The notes: a model not told the origin generated them from the letters alone. Shown: positions 26,420-35,706, counted from the first letter of the stretch. The stretch is DNA of 64,000 nt from Acidobacteriaceae bacterium (GCA_028283625.1 JAPWKG010000007.1:124001-188000), one strand, 5' to 3'. A program made the numbers and translations.

Positions 26420-27219
26420 GCATTCATCCCGGCGCGACGATTCATCCGACTGCGGTGATCGCAGAGGGCGCGGTGATCGGTGCAGGCACGAAGATCGGAC
26501 CGTACTGCACGGTGGGAGCGAATGTCGTGCTCGGCGAAGAGTGCGAGCTGGTCTCGCATGTGGTGTTGGATGGCCATACGACCTTTGGCGTCAGGAACCG
26601 CATATACTCCTTTGCCTGTCTGGGCATCGCGCCCCAGGACCTGAAGTACAGGAACGAGCCGACACAGCTGATCGTTGGTGACAACAACGATATTCGCGAG
26701 TACGTGACGATCTCGCGCGGCACGGTGGGCGGCGGCGGCCTTACGCGCGTCGGTTCGGGCTGCCTGATCATGGCCTATGTACATGTGGGACATGATTCGG
26801 TGATTGGCAACGGCTGTATTCTGCCCAACGGCTCTACACTGGCCGGACATGTGACGGTGGAAGATTATGCGGTTCTGAGTGCGAACGCACCCGTGCACCA
26901 GTTCTGCACGATCGGCCGCTATGCCTATATCGGCGGCGGAACGACGATTACGCAGGACGTGCTGCCGTATTCGCTGACTTCCGTGGAGCGCAAGAACCAT
27001 GCCTATGGCCTGAACAAGGTCGGCTTGCAGCGCCGTGGCTTTACGCCGGAGCAGCTGCGCGAGCTGCAGACTGCAATGCGTGCGCTGACCAGCGGCAAAT
27101 TCAATACAACCCAGGCCTGCGAACAGATCAACGAGATGGTTGAGGCTGGCGGTGCGGGCGAGCATGTGAAGTATCTGCTGGAGTTCGTGAAGAAGAGCGA
27201 GCGCGGAGTGATTAAGTAA
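26416..27219 (+). CDS. lpxA: acyl-ACP--UDP-N-acetylglucosamine O-acyltransferase
   Basis: LpxA transfers a 3-hydroxyacyl chain to UDP-GlcNAc, the first step of lipid A synthesis. Repeated hexapeptides of the left-handed beta helix are visible throughout (IHPTAVI, IGAGTKIGP, VGANVVLG), followed by a C-terminal helical domain from ~195. The catalytic His is His126 in YVHVGHDSVIG. Length 267 is normal. The GTG start overlaps the fabZ stop. lpxI follows five bases downstream; lpxC, lpxD and lpxB are not in the window. Confidence 0.95.
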   Translation: MSIHPGATIHPTAVIAEGAVIGAGTKIGPYCTVGANVVLGEECELVSHVVLDGHTTFGVRNRIYSFACLGIAPQDLKYRNEPTQLIVGDNNDIREYVTISRGTVGGGGLTRVGSGCLIMAYVHVGHDSVIGNGCILPNGSTLAGHVTVEDYAVLSANAPVHQFCTIGRYAYIGGGTTITQDVLPYSLTSVERKNHAYGLNKVGLQRRGFTPEQLRELQTAMRALTSGKFNTTQACEQINEMVEAGGAGEHVKYLLEFVKKSERGVIK

Positions 27220-27224
27220 CGCTT

Positions 27225-28094
27225 ATGGAATCGCTTGGTCTGATTGCTGGAAACGGCCGCTTTCCGTTTCTATTGCTGGAGGCGGCGCGTGCGCACGGTC
27301 TTCGCGTGGTCGTCGCTGCCATCAAGGAAGAAACCGACCCGGAGATGAATGAGCGGGCCGCTGCTGAGCCGGAGCACATCCGGGTTCATTGGCTTTCGCT
27401 CGGCGAGCTCTCCAAATTGATTGCTACCTTTCAGCGCGAAGGGGTGCAGCGCGCTGTGATGGCCGGACAGGTAAAGCATAAGCAGATCTTTTCCTCCATT
27501 CGCCCGGACTGGCGCTTGGCAAAGCTGCTGCTGAACCTGCGGACACGCTCCACGGATATGCTGCTGGGCGCGGTGGCGAAGGTTCTGGAGGATGAAGGCA
27601 TTACGCTGGTTTCCTCCACGGCGTACCTTGAGCCGATGCTTGCGCCTGCAGGGGTGCTGACGCGCCGGGCGCCCGATGAAGTGGAACGTGGCGATATCGC
27701 ATACGGTCTGACGGTGGCGCGCGGAATTGCGGGCTTCGATCTGGGCCAGACAGTGGTGATCGCTGCCGGTGCCTGTGTCGCGGTTGAAGCGATGGAAGGT
27801 ACAGACGCCACAATCGCTCGTGCAGGCGAGCTCTTCCGCACGCTGGAGCATGAGGCGAGTACGCTGGCACGCAGGCTGACCGTGGTGAAGGTCGCCAAAC
27901 CGAAGCAGGATCTGCGGTTCGATGTACCGGTCTGTGGTGTGCCTACGATTCAGGCGATGGTAGCTGCAGGAGCCACATGCCTCTGCATCGAAGCAGGGCG
28001 GACGCTGCTTTTTGACCGCGAAGCGATGGTCGCGGCGGCGGACGCGGCAGGCATCACGCTGGTCGGTGAGCCGCTCGTCGCTGCGGCACAGTAA
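27225..28094 (+). CDS. lpxI: UDP-2,3-diacylglucosamine pyrophosphatase LpxI
   Basis: LpxI hydrolyses UDP-2,3-diacylglucosamine to lipid X, the third-from-core lipid A step, and is the non-homologous substitute for LpxH. Seen are the N-terminal LGLIAGNGRFPFLLLEAA, the central GITLVSSTAYLEPMLAPAG with TRRAPD, and the C-terminal VKVAKPKQDLRFDVPVCG with IEAGRTLLFD. Length 289 is typical. It begins five bases after lpxA, so translation is probably coupled. Together with fabZ and lpxA it forms the middle of the lipid A operon arrangement seen in alphaproteobacteria, but lpxD and lpxB are missing on either side. Confidence 0.92.
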   Translation: MESLGLIAGNGRFPFLLLEAARAHGLRVVVAAIKEETDPEMNERAAAEPEHIRVHWLSLGELSKLIATFQREGVQRAVMAGQVKHKQIFSSIRPDWRLAKLLLNLRTRSTDMLLGAVAKVLEDEGITLVSSTAYLEPMLAPAGVLTRRAPDEVERGDIAYGLTVARGIAGFDLGQTVVIAAGACVAVEAMEGTDATIARAGELFRTLEHEASTLARRLTVVKVAKPKQDLRFDVPVCGVPTIQAMVAAGATCLCIEAGRTLLFDREAMVAAADAAGITLVGEPLVAAAQ

Positions 28095-28135
28095 AATCGA
28101 GGGCACGCCGCCAGGCGCGGCCAGGAGAGATCCCG

Positions 28136-28669
28136 ATGACCGTTCGTCATGCTGTTGCCGCTGCGGCTGCACTCTTTGCCGTTTCGCTTGCCCCGCTGGC
28201 TCAGGCCCAGATGTTGACGGCAGGTGCGCAGGCGCCCGCCTTTACACTTCCGAATCAGGAAAATAAGCCGGTAAGCCTGAGCGATTACAAGGGCAAGTGG
28301 GTGGTGTTGTACTTCTACCCCAAGGATCAGACCTCGGGCTGCTCGAAAGAGGCGCACAACTTCCAGGCTGATCTGCCCAAGTACGAAGCTGCGCATGCGG
28401 TGGTGCTGGGCGTTTCTCTGGATACGGTGGAAAGCCATAAGGTGTGGTGCACGAAGGATGGCTTTTCATTCAAGATGTTGGCTGACCCGGAACATAAGGT
28501 GACCGATGCGTATGGTGTACCGGTGAAGTCGACCCCGATGGGCAGCATCGCGATGCGCGACACGTTTCTGATATCGCCTGCGGGCAGGATTGTGAAGACC
28601 TGGCAGGTGCAGGATATTGCGAACCACTCCAGTGAAGTGTTGGCGGCCATCGCTGCGGCAAAGTCCTAG
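28136..28669 (+). CDS. secreted peroxiredoxin, AhpC/Bcp type
   Basis: A signal peptide (residues 1-25, ending PLAQAQ) precedes a thioredoxin-fold peroxiredoxin. The peroxidatic Cys69 sits in YFYPKDQTSGCSKE, matching the PxxxTxxC motif of Bcp-type enzymes. A second Cys at 105 (VWCTKDGF) is not in the usual Bcp resolving position (C-x4-C), so the resolving mechanism is uncertain; single-Cys operation is possible. It should reduce peroxides in the periplasm. AGGAGA lies seven bases before the ATG. It ends the fabZ-lpxA-lpxI run and is followed by a strong terminator. Confidence 0.88.
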   Translation: MTVRHAVAAAAALFAVSLAPLAQAQMLTAGAQAPAFTLPNQENKPVSLSDYKGKWVVLYFYPKDQTSGCSKEAHNFQADLPKYEAAHAVVLGVSLDTVESHKVWCTKDGFSFKMLADPEHKVTDAYGVPVKSTPMGSIAMRDTFLISPAGRIVKTWQVQDIANHSSEVLAAIAAAKS

Positions 28670-28702
28670 CGCGTACAGGGTAGAGCACAACCAAGCAGAC
28701 GC

Positions 28703-28732
28703 AAAAACGCCCGGCCTGAGCCGGGCGTTTTT
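28703..28732. terminator. bidirectional intrinsic terminator
   Basis: A 13-bp perfect stem (28703-28715 with 28720-28732) with a 4-base loop and A/T runs at the outer ends lies between the peroxiredoxin and the histone-like gene. Confidence 0.85.
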
Positions 28733-28756
28733 GCTTGCCTTGGGTTAGGAAGGAGA

Positions 28757-29713
28757 CTACTTCTTTACAGCGGTCTTCTTCGGAGCAGCCTTCTTGACGG
28801 CCTTCTTTACGGCCTTCACAGCCTTCTTCGGTGCAACCTTCTTGACGGCCTTTACAGCCTTCTTCGGTGCAACCTTCTTTACGGCCTTCACAGCCTTCTT
28901 CGGTGCAACCTTCTTTACGGCCTTTACAGCCTTCTTCGGAGCAACCTTCTTTACGGCCTTTACAGCCTTCTTCGGAGCAGCCTTCTTTACGGCCTTTACA
29001 GCCTTCTTGGTAGCCAAGGTAGTCTTACCTCTCATAGTTGAGTTTTTCGTGCCGGTGCTCTTGTTGCCAGCGGCCTTTTTAGGGGCTGCTTTACCGCCGC
29101 GCAGAGCACCAAACGTCTTCGCGGCAGAAGTTGAACTCTTCTTGACGGCCTTCTTCGGGGCGGTCTTGGTTACGGTCTTCTTCACTGCTTTCTTCGGCGC
29201 AGCCTTTTTGGGCGCAGCCTTCTTTGCAACTTTCTTTGCGGCCTTTTTGGGCGCAACCTTCTTCGCCGCTTTTTTCGGAGCTGCTTTCTTGGGCGCGGTC
29301 TTCTTGGCAGCCTTCTTCGGAGCTGACTTCTTGGCTGCTTTCTTTGCGTCCTTTTTGGGCGCAGCCTTCTTCACGGGCTTCTTTGCAGAGGCCGCGGACG
29401 CCTTCAGGGCTTCTCCGACGCTGATCTCCGTGATGCTGGCAACCGGCTCTTCCGAGAGGCTGAACGCAGGCTCATAAGGTTCAACGGGGGAAGGAGAAGC
29501 TACTTCGAGGATGGCCTCTTCGTCATGGTCGCTGACGGGCTCGTCCTCTTCCGTATCGTCGGCTTCGCTGAGCACTACGACACGGGTCGCGCTGTACTCC
29601 ACCTCTTCGTCCTCATCCTCGTCCTCGGCAGGTTCGAGGTCGTTGACACCTTCAACTTCTTCTTCATCGTCGTATGGCGCGGCATACAGCTTGATGGTTT
29701 CGTCTTCGAACAT
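28757..29713 (-). CDS. histone H1-like Lys/Ala/Pro-repeat protein with acidic N-terminus
   Basis: Residues 1-~100 are strongly acidic (long Asp/Glu runs), and ~105-318 are almost entirely Lys, Ala, Pro and Val in KKAAPKK-type repeats like the C-terminal tail of eukaryotic H1 and bacterial H1 homologues. The C-terminal third is a near-perfect 12-residue repeat (KAVKKVAPKKAV, about six copies). Such tails bind and condense DNA non-specifically; the acidic half could mask or tune this. No folded domain is visible. The gene has its own promoter (see 29823-29851). A 227-residue Phe-rich ORF on the other strand is its shadow. Confidence 0.85.
   Translation of the reverse strand: MFEDETIKLYAAPYDDEEEVEGVNDLEPAEDEDEDEEVEYSATRVVVLSEADDTEEDEPVSDHDEEAILEVASPSPVEPYEPAFSLSEEPVASITEISVGEALKASAASAKKPVKKAAPKKDAKKAAKKSAPKKAAKKTAPKKAAPKKAAKKVAPKKAAKKVAKKAAPKKAAPKKAVKKTVTKTAPKKAVKKSSTSAAKTFGALRGGKAAPKKAAGNKSTGTKNSTMRGKTTLATKKAVKAVKKAAPKKAVKAVKKVAPKKAVKAVKKVAPKKAVKAVKKVAPKKAVKAVKKVAPKKAVKAVKKAVKKAAPKKTAVKK
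28793..29008. repeat. tandem 36-bp repeat encoding KAVKKVAPKKAV units
   Basis: About six head-to-tail 36-bp units with few differences (third-position changes such as TTCGGAGC/TTCGGTGC). The repeat is in the coding frame of the histone-like gene, so copy number changes would lengthen or shorten the basic tail without a frameshift. Confidence 0.8.
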
Positions 29714-29822
29714 CGTCCCGTCCCCAGTTTGTTTCCGGTGCGAAGTGTTCTTACGTCTTCGCTCGCGGCTTGTTTCTTGTCAGTGATAACGCTTGACATT
29801 CGCGCAGGCACACTGCGCGGAA

Positions 29823-29851
29823 ATCGTAGCAACAGATTGCCTTCCGTGCAA
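29823..29851 (-). promoter_or_regulatory. sigma-70-type promoter of the histone-like gene
   Basis: On the minus strand TTGCAC and TACGAT are separated by exactly 17 bases. Transcription would start ~100 bases before the ATG. It lies outside both flanking genes, in the right orientation. Confidence 0.5.
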
Positions 29852-29941
29852 CGAAATAGCAAGCACCTTTTTTGATACGTGTAGAGAAAACGATGCGCCT
29901 TCCATCTCGTGTTGGGATTCGCGCGCTCGCATGATTGTTGC

Positions 29942-31744
29942 TTAGTGTTTCTTTTTTGTCTTCGCGGGGCTCTTGCTTGCCGTGTGAGCAGAAGGTTTTG
30001 CGCTCCTGGCTGCGGTGCTGTGCGTGGTGGAGGTGCGTCGTGCGCGCGCGCTGCGGCTCATGGCCGCGTGCACCGGTTCAGAGACATAGAGCGTTTGTCC
30101 TGCGGAGGCGTGGTTAGAGCTGAGGTGGTTCCACGAGCGCAGCTGCTCTACGGAGATGTTGAAGCGATCCGAGATGGAAACCAGCGTGTCCCCTTTGCGT
30201 ACACGATAGCGCTGCGTGCTGACGTGCGCGGAGGCGACAGGGGCAACCGGGATGATGAGTTCATCGTCAACCTCAAGCGGTTTGGTGGCCGTCACATCGT
30301 TCAGCGTGGCGATCTCGTCGCTATGAGAGTGGAAGGCGGCGGCGAGTCCGTCGAGCGTTTCGCCGTTGCGCACGATGTGGAAGCGCCAGCTTGCACGCTT
30401 GTCTTCAGGGATGTCCTTGATGCGGTCCTGGTAGAGCTGCAGTGTGCCGGCGGGGACGTGCAGATCGAAGGGGATGTCGTTGGGCGTGGTGGAGCGCAGC
30501 AACGCCGGGTTAAGCTCGTCAATCTCCTGTGGCGTGGAGCCGGTGAGGTCGGCGATGAGATTCATGCTGACCGCGTAGTCGGTCGTTACGGTGTCGTAGA
30601 GCACGGCGGGGCTCGGCGTGAGCTTGTTCAGGCCGTACTTCTCGGGGTTCTTGGCCATGATGATGGCTGCGAGGATCTGCGGCACATAGGCGCGCGTTTC
30701 AGCCGGCATGGAGGCGTGATGGTAGAGGTTCCAGAAGTCGGAGTAACCGGTGCGGCTTACGATCTTCTGGATGTTGCCCGGACCCCAATCGTAGGCCAGC
30801 ATCGCGAGATACCAGTCGTTGAAGAGGCTGTAGTAGTTCTTGATGAGCTTGGCGTAGGCGCGCGTGCTCTTTTCGGGGTCGAAGCGGTAGTCGAAGTAGC
30901 CGTTGCGGGTCAGGCCGTACTCGCTGCCGGTGAAGGTCATGAACTGCCACATGCCGCCTGCGCCGGAGTGCGCGTTGACGACCTGGGATTGAAAGCCGGA
31001 TTCCGCGACGGCCAGGTAAATAAGATCCTGCGGAACGCCTTCTTCCTTCAACGTGTTCTGAATGAGCGTGCGGTAGCGGCCGAGGCGCTGCATGGAGGCC
31101 GCCATGTGTGCGCGGAAGGAGGGAGACTGCGAGAAGACGTTGATATAGCCTGCGACCTGATCGTTGATGATGAGCGGAAGATCCGAGGTCGTATTCAACT
31201 CGCTGCGCAGTTTGGCAACCAGCTCCGGGTTGGGCGGGAAGGTCATGTCCGCCATGCTTTCCAGCGGTGCGTCGTCCATGCGCTGGGAGAATCCGTTGCC
31301 TTGTTTGAGAGCCACGAGTTCGAGCGAGTTGATCGCATCGAGCAGGCGCTCAAACTCGTCGCTGAGCGCGGGGTCGTTCTTCAGGTCCATGCCGCTGGTC
31401 AGCATCGTGTCGACGGCGTAGTCGAAGTCCTGGTGCGCGGCGTCGAGATGGTCGGAGTTATAGTTTTTGACGCCGGAGTTGTAGCTGGCTTCGGCGCGTG
31501 CGATCAGGGCCTGCACCTGCTGGGCGTGCTGCGCGTCATTGGCCTCGGTGGGCTGCTGGGTTGCGCCGCCGGTAGCGGAGGGCTGCGCGTCTCCTGTCTG
31601 TGCGGCAGGCGTTATGGTCGGCGCTTTGCTGTAAGCGGGAAGGGAAGAGGGATTGCCTGCCTGGCTGGCATGATCCTGCGGACAACCGAGCAGCGAGAGC
31701 AGTAGCGGTGCTCCAGCGCATGCCCAGATCGACCGACGCCACAT
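29942..31744 (-). CDS. mltD: MltD-like lytic murein transglycosylase lipoprotein with LysM domains
   Basis: The 600-residue protein starts with a lipoprotein signal (lipobox LSLLGC), so it is probably anchored in the outer membrane. A Ser/Thr/Ala linker and a helical region precede an SLT domain with catalytic Glu248 in YLAVAESGFQ and the motif GGMWQFM; MLAYDWGPGNI is the later family motif. Two LysM repeats follow (FHIVRNGETLDGLAAAF and YRVRKGDTLVSISDRF) and bind peptidoglycan; the C-terminus is basic. It cleaves glycan strands to anhydro-muropeptides. ATG 31744 places the signal peptide correctly; the longer ORF to 31804 would overlap the upstream acyltransferase. Confidence 0.9.
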   Translation of the reverse strand: MWRRSIWACAGAPLLLSLLGCPQDHASQAGNPSSLPAYSKAPTITPAAQTGDAQPSATGGATQQPTEANDAQHAQQVQALIARAEASYNSGVKNYNSDHLDAAHQDFDYAVDTMLTSGMDLKNDPALSDEFERLLDAINSLELVALKQGNGFSQRMDDAPLESMADMTFPPNPELVAKLRSELNTTSDLPLIINDQVAGYINVFSQSPSFRAHMAASMQRLGRYRTLIQNTLKEEGVPQDLIYLAVAESGFQSQVVNAHSGAGGMWQFMTFTGSEYGLTRNGYFDYRFDPEKSTRAYAKLIKNYYSLFNDWYLAMLAYDWGPGNIQKIVSRTGYSDFWNLYHHASMPAETRAYVPQILAAIIMAKNPEKYGLNKLTPSPAVLYDTVTTDYAVSMNLIADLTGSTPQEIDELNPALLRSTTPNDIPFDLHVPAGTLQLYQDRIKDIPEDKRASWRFHIVRNGETLDGLAAAFHSHSDEIATLNDVTATKPLEVDDELIIPVAPVASAHVSTQRYRVRKGDTLVSISDRFNISVEQLRSWNHLSSNHASAGQTLYVSEPVHAAMSRSARARRTSTTHSTAARSAKPSAHTASKSPAKTKKKH

Positions 31745-31772
31745 TGTGTTTCTGCTCGCGACTGCCACGCAA

Positions 31773-32960
31773 TCATTGTAAGCCGGTGGTGGGAGTTCGC
31801 TCACCGGCGTTTACCGGTTCGGTGTTGTTCTGATCGACAACCACGCGATGCGCCTTCTTTTCGTCACTGTAGGCAAAGCGGTTTTTCAGCTTCAGGAACG
31901 GGAGCTCGATGCAGTGGTAGCTGAGCACAGCCCACGCTACGCAGGCGAGAAAAACAGCAGCAAAGTAAGCCACGTTGAGCAGGTGGGAGCGCGGTTCCAG
32001 CGTGCGCAGCATGTGCTGTACCCAGCGATCGGGCAGCTGATGCCACAGATAAAGTCCGTAGCTGTAACGGCCCAGAAAGCGGAGCGCAGGCAGGCCTCCG
32101 ATGCGATGCAGCAGAGTTCCTTCTTCGATGGTGAGCGTGATGACGGCTACAAAGAGCAGCGCTGCGAAGAAGTATCCAATGCGCAGGGTGTACCAGCCGG
32201 TCCAGTGCAGTGTGCGGGAACTGAGCATGGAGGCGAGCAGGATTGCGCCGCAGGCCCAGGCCATTCTGCGTGCGCGCGCGGGCGTAATCCGCGACATGGC
32301 GTGCTCGTTCCGGAAAGCCAGCGCGAGCAGGCCACCGCTCAGCAGCGAGTCCATGCGGGTGGGCAACTGGCTGTAGGGAGGCAGGTTCCAGGCATCCCAC
32401 GGGAGCGGCATCCAGCGTAGCGTGGCCGAGAAGACGATACCGCATACGCAGCCCCAGAAGATCTTGCGCGGCGTCCGCAACAGATACAGCGCCAGAGGCC
32501 ATAGCAGGTAGAACTGCTCTTCAAGCGCGAGCGACCAGAGGTGGCCGAGCTGCAGCACGCCGCCTACCCCAAGGTTCAGGTGCTGGCCGGAGAGCAGATT
32601 GCTGCCATACAGCAGGAAGGGCAGCGTATAGCGCGTCGGTCGTTCACCGAAAGCATAGCTGACGGCTAATACGACGATGCAGAAAACGATGTAGACCGGA
32701 AAGAGCCGCAGCGCACGACGACTGTAGAAATTACGGAAATAGTAGGGCTGTTGGCGCGTATCGAGCAGGATGCCGGTGATCAGAAATCCGGAAAGGACGA
32801 AGAAGAGATCCACGCCCAGCCATCCTGAGCTGGCCACCGGCGAAATCGGGTCAAAGCGATTGCGCGGGTAGTAGTGGAAGAGGAAGACGAGCGTGACCGC
32901 AATGCCGCGAAGGCCATCCAGGCTGGACAGGTGACGACGATGCGTTAGCGGGGAGCTCAC
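31773..32960 (-). CDS. acyltransferase 3 family membrane protein (OafA/YrhL-like)
   Basis: This ~395-residue integral membrane O-acyltransferase has about ten hydrophobic segments. Family hallmarks are [20 protein letters not shown] at the N-terminus (with the conserved His in TM1), [30 protein letters not shown] and the later [14 protein letters not shown]. It probably acetylates an envelope polysaccharide. GTG 32960 is chosen: AGAGGA lies upstream and the family normally starts ~10 residues before LDGLRG. The ATG at 33140 would overlap lepA and add 60 residues of low complexity. It lies 28 bases upstream of mltD, likely co-transcribed. Confidence 0.85.
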   Translation of the reverse strand: MSSPLTHRRHLSSLDGLRGIAVTLVFLFHYYPRNRFDPISPVASSGWLGVDLFFVLSGFLITGILLDTRQQPYYFRNFYSRRALRLFPVYIVFCIVVLAVSYAFGERPTRYTLPFLLYGSNLLSGQHLNLGVGGVLQLGHLWSLALEEQFYLLWPLALYLLRTPRKIFWGCVCGIVFSATLRWMPLPWDAWNLPPYSQLPTRMDSLLSGGLLALAFRNEHAMSRITPARARRMAWACGAILLASMLSSRTLHWTGWYTLRIGYFFAALLFVAVITLTIEEGTLLHRIGGLPALRFLGRYSYGLYLWHQLPDRWVQHMLRTLEPRSHLLNVAYFAAVFLACVAWAVLSYHCIELPFLKLKNRFAYSDEKKAHRVVVDQNNTEPVNAGERTPTTGLQ

Positions 32961-33105
32961 GAACGAGGGGGTTCCTCTGTCAAAGGGGATGAGTCTGGGG
33001 AAAAGGGGTGCTGGCGAGGCTGAGTGTACCACGCGGTCTGCGGCGGGCCGGGCCGCTGTTATCCTAGAAATTGGCGGACGTTCTACGCTCTCCGCCCCTT
33101 CTTTC

Positions 33106-34908
33106 ATGGACCCGAAATTCATTCGCAACTTCGCGATCATCGCGCATATTGATCATGGCAAGTCCACACTCTCCGATCGTCTTCTGGAGATTACCGGTTC
33201 GCTGACGCAGCGCGAGATGCAGGCTCAGGTGCTGGACGCAATGGACCTTGAGCGCGAGCGCGGCATCACCATCAAGGCGCATACCGTGCGCATGATGTAC
33301 AAGGCCTCGGACGGCAACAACTACCAGCTCAACCTGATCGATACCCCGGGTCATGTGGACTTCAGCTATGAAGTTTCGCGCTCGCTGGCTTCGTGCGAAG
33401 GCGCGCTGCTGGTGGTGGACGCCTCGCAGGGTGTGGAAGCGCAGACGCTGGCCAATGCGTATCTGGCGATTTCAAACGGCCTTGAGATCATCCCGGTCAT
33501 CAACAAGATCGATCTGCCCAGCGCGGATATTCCGCGCACCAAGGAGATGATCGAGAAGTCGGTCGGCCTGCCGGCGGATGATGCCGTTGCGGTTTCGGCC
33601 AAGACGGGGTTGAATGTTGCCGATATTCTCGAGGCGGTTGTTCACCTGGTGCCGCAGCCGAAGGGCGATCCCAGTGCGCCGCTGCAGGCGCTGATCTTCG
33701 ACTCCTGGTTTGATCCGTACAAGGGCGTCATCATTTTGGCCCGTATCATCAACGGCACGCTGAAAAAGGGCGACAAGATTCGCCTGATGTCGAACGGTCG
33801 CGAGTTTTCGATCGACTCGATGGGCGTGATGACCCCAAAGCCGTTAGAGCTTGCGGAGCTTTCTGCGGGAGAGGTCGGCTTTCTGGTCGCGACGATCAAG
33901 AACGTTGCCGACACCAAGGTTGGCGATACGATTACGCACACGGATCGCCCGTGTGCCGATGCGCTGCCGGGTTTTGAAGACATCAAGTCGATGGTCTTTG
34001 CCGGGTTGTACACGGTCGATTCCCATGAGCACGGCATGCTGCGCGATGCGCTTGAGAAGCTTCGCCTGAACGACTCCTCGTTCAACTTTGAGCCGGAGTC
34101 CTCCGTTGCGTTGGGCTTTGGTTTCCGTTGCGGCTTCCTTGGCCTGCTGCATCTGGAAATTATTCAGGAGCGCCTGGAGCGTGAGTACGGGCTCGACCTG
34201 ATTACGACCGCGCCGGGCGTGCAGTACAAGGTGAAGATGACCGACGGTAGCGAGCTGATCGTCGATAACCCTTCGCGTTGGCCTGATCCGAGCGAGATCG
34301 ATCAGATTGAAGAGCCGATCATCGAAGCGAAGATCCTGACGAACGAAGAGTATGTCGGCAATATTCTGAAGCTGGTCGAGAACAAGCGCGGTCTGCAGAA
34401 GAACATCGAGTATGTGAGCGAGACGCGTGTGATGCTCACCTATGAGCTTCCGCTGAACGAAATCGTGCTCGACTTCTACGACAAGCTGAAGTCTGTGTCG
34501 CGCGGCTATGCCTCGCTTGACTATCACCTCGCCGGTTCGTGGATTTCGCCGATGGTGAAGATGGACATCCTGATCGGCGGCGATCCAGTGGATGCGCTTT
34601 CCTTGATCGTGCACCGTGATTCTGCCTACGACCGCGGCAAGGTGCTGGTGGAGAAGATGCGCGAGCTGATTCCGCGACAGATGTTCGAGGTTGCGATTCA
34701 GGCTGCGATCGGCTCGAAGATCATCGCCCGCTCGACGGTGAGTGCGATTCGCAAGAACGTGATTGCCAAGTGCTATGGCGGAGATATCAGCCGTAAGCGC
34801 AAGCTGCTCGATAAGCAGAAGGAAGGCAAGAAGCGTATGAAACGTATCGGCAAGGTCGATATTCCTCAGGAAGCCTTCCTTGCAGTGCTCAAGGTCGGTG
34901 AAGAGTAA
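33106..34908 (+). CDS. lepA: elongation factor 4 (LepA)
   Basis: LepA is a ribosome-dependent GTPase that acts on elongation or initiation complexes. GTPase motifs are complete: G1 [10 protein letters not shown]2 region with [10 protein letters not shown]3 DTPGHVDF, G4 NKIDLP. Domains II and III follow, then the LepA-specific C-terminal domain with [10 protein letters not shown] and the basic tail ([16 protein letters not shown]). At 600 residues it is the usual length. ATG 33106 is the conserved start; the ORF extends upstream to 32989 without homology. It is divergent from the acyltransferase. Confidence 0.96.
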   Translation: MDPKFIRNFAIIAHIDHGKSTLSDRLLEITGSLTQREMQAQVLDAMDLERERGITIKAHTVRMMYKASDGNNYQLNLIDTPGHVDFSYEVSRSLASCEGALLVVDASQGVEAQTLANAYLAISNGLEIIPVINKIDLPSADIPRTKEMIEKSVGLPADDAVAVSAKTGLNVADILEAVVHLVPQPKGDPSAPLQALIFDSWFDPYKGVIILARIINGTLKKGDKIRLMSNGREFSIDSMGVMTPKPLELAELSAGEVGFLVATIKNVADTKVGDTITHTDRPCADALPGFEDIKSMVFAGLYTVDSHEHGMLRDALEKLRLNDSSFNFEPESSVALGFGFRCGFLGLLHLEIIQERLEREYGLDLITTAPGVQYKVKMTDGSELIVDNPSRWPDPSEIDQIEEPIIEAKILTNEEYVGNILKLVENKRGLQKNIEYVSETRVMLTYELPLNEIVLDFYDKLKSVSRGYASLDYHLAGSWISPMVKMDILIGGDPVDALSLIVHRDSAYDRGKVLVEKMRELIPRQMFEVAIQAAIGSKIIARSTVSAIRKNVIAKCYGGDISRKRKLLDKQKEGKKRMKRIGKVDIPQEAFLAVLKVGEE

Positions 34909-34932
34909 AGCCGCTAGTTCTCCGTTTTGAAG

Positions 34933-34975
34933 CCGGGTTCCGGGTTGCTGCCTTGCGCAGCGTACGCCCGGAGCC
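34933..34975 (+). terminator. possible imperfect terminator after lepA
   Basis: A GC-rich imperfect inverted repeat (GGTTCCGGG with CCCGGAGCC) with CCCCTTTGCTTTT following. The pairing has mismatches, so confidence is modest. Confidence 0.35.
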
Positions 34976-35142
34976 CCTTTGCTTTTGTGGTCAGTTGCTT
35001 CTCATGCGTGCCGCGGCGGGAGGGTTGGGAATGAGCGCTGCGCGCGAAGCATCGCCATGAGGAGTGGAAACGATGCCGCGCGCGCAACTTCTGGAAAAGA
35101 CGACTCTGTTGGGCAGGGAGTGTCGTCTCTCATCGCCGCAGG

Positions 35143-35550
35143 TTAGCGATGGCGAACGACGGCGCCTCCATTCGGGCCGGTGCCTACGACGGTGGCATTA
35201 CCCGAGCCGCGGCCATAGACGTTGCGCGTTGCTGTCTGTCCGTTCGGCCCGGTTACCGTGCTGGAAGAGTTGCCACTTCCGCGCACTGTGGAGCGGCTGG
35301 CTGTCTGCCCGTTCGGCCCGGTTACCGAGGAGCTGACGTTGCCTGTACCGCGGCCGGTGACGTTACGCGTTGCCGTCTGCCCGTTCGGGCCGGTGTAGGT
35401 GGTGGAGACGTTGCCGTCGCTGCGCGTGGTGCTGGAGGAGGCCGTCTGCCCGTTGGGCCCGGTCACGGTCTTGCTGGAGGTGACCTGAGCGCTCAGTGCG
35501 GCGGTGGAGAGTGCAAGGGCGGCGAGGGGGAGGATCATGCTCTTCTTCAT
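35143..35550 (-). CDS. small secreted protein with TGPNGQTA repeats
   Basis: This 135-residue protein has a signal peptide (residues ~1-21, ending STAALSA). The rest consists of about five tandem units of ~22-24 residues, each beginning TGPNGQTA and continuing with Ser/Thr/Arg/Gly-rich sequence; odd and even units alternate (SSSTTR / TRNVTGRG / SRSTVRG / TRNVYGRG). It is hydrophilic and basic, with no Cys. The repeats could form beta-hairpins exported to the envelope, or be disordered. No function can be assigned. The downstream strand carries a spurious ORF from the same repeats. Confidence 0.75.
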   Translation of the reverse strand: MKKSMILPLAALALSTAALSAQVTSSKTVTGPNGQTASSSTTRSDGNVSTTYTGPNGQTATRNVTGRGTGNVSSSVTGPNGQTASRSTVRGSGNSSSTVTGPNGQTATRNVYGRGSGNATVVGTGPNGGAVVRHR

Positions 35551-35686
35551 AATGGTTTCTCCTTGAGCGCGGCGAGCGCCGCGTCATCTAGTGCATTGGA
35601 AACCATTGACCCATAAGGTGTTGCGCGCAATTGTGTCAGGAAGTGTCAAGGCTGTTTTCTGGACGGATTTCGAGCAGAACGACAAA

Positions 35687-35706
35687 CGGCAGCCCGAAGG
35701 CTGCCG
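35687..35706 (-). terminator. intrinsic terminator downstream of the Skp-like gene
   Basis: An 8-bp GC stem (CGGCAGCC with GGCTGCCG) with a TTCG loop on the minus strand, followed by GTTTGTCG. It is 30 bases beyond the stop of the Skp-like gene. Confidence 0.65.

Noticed and set aside
28793-29008. tandem repeats considered as a CRISPR array
   Set aside because: Units are contiguous without unique spacers and keep reading frame in a Lys-rich protein.
28794-29477. 227-residue Phe/Ala-rich plus-strand frame
   Set aside because: It is the antisense shadow of the Lys/Ala/Pro repeats of the histone-like gene (complement of AAG/GCC/CCG codons).
32961-33140. upstream extension of the acyltransferase overlapping lepA
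   Set aside because: The extension is low complexity, overlaps the lepA start, and a GTG with an upstream AGAGGA better fits the family start.
35200-35480. repeated GC-rich blocks considered as an RNA or regulatory repeat
   Set aside because: They are the codons for the TGPNGQTA repeats, with a signal peptide upstream in the same frame.
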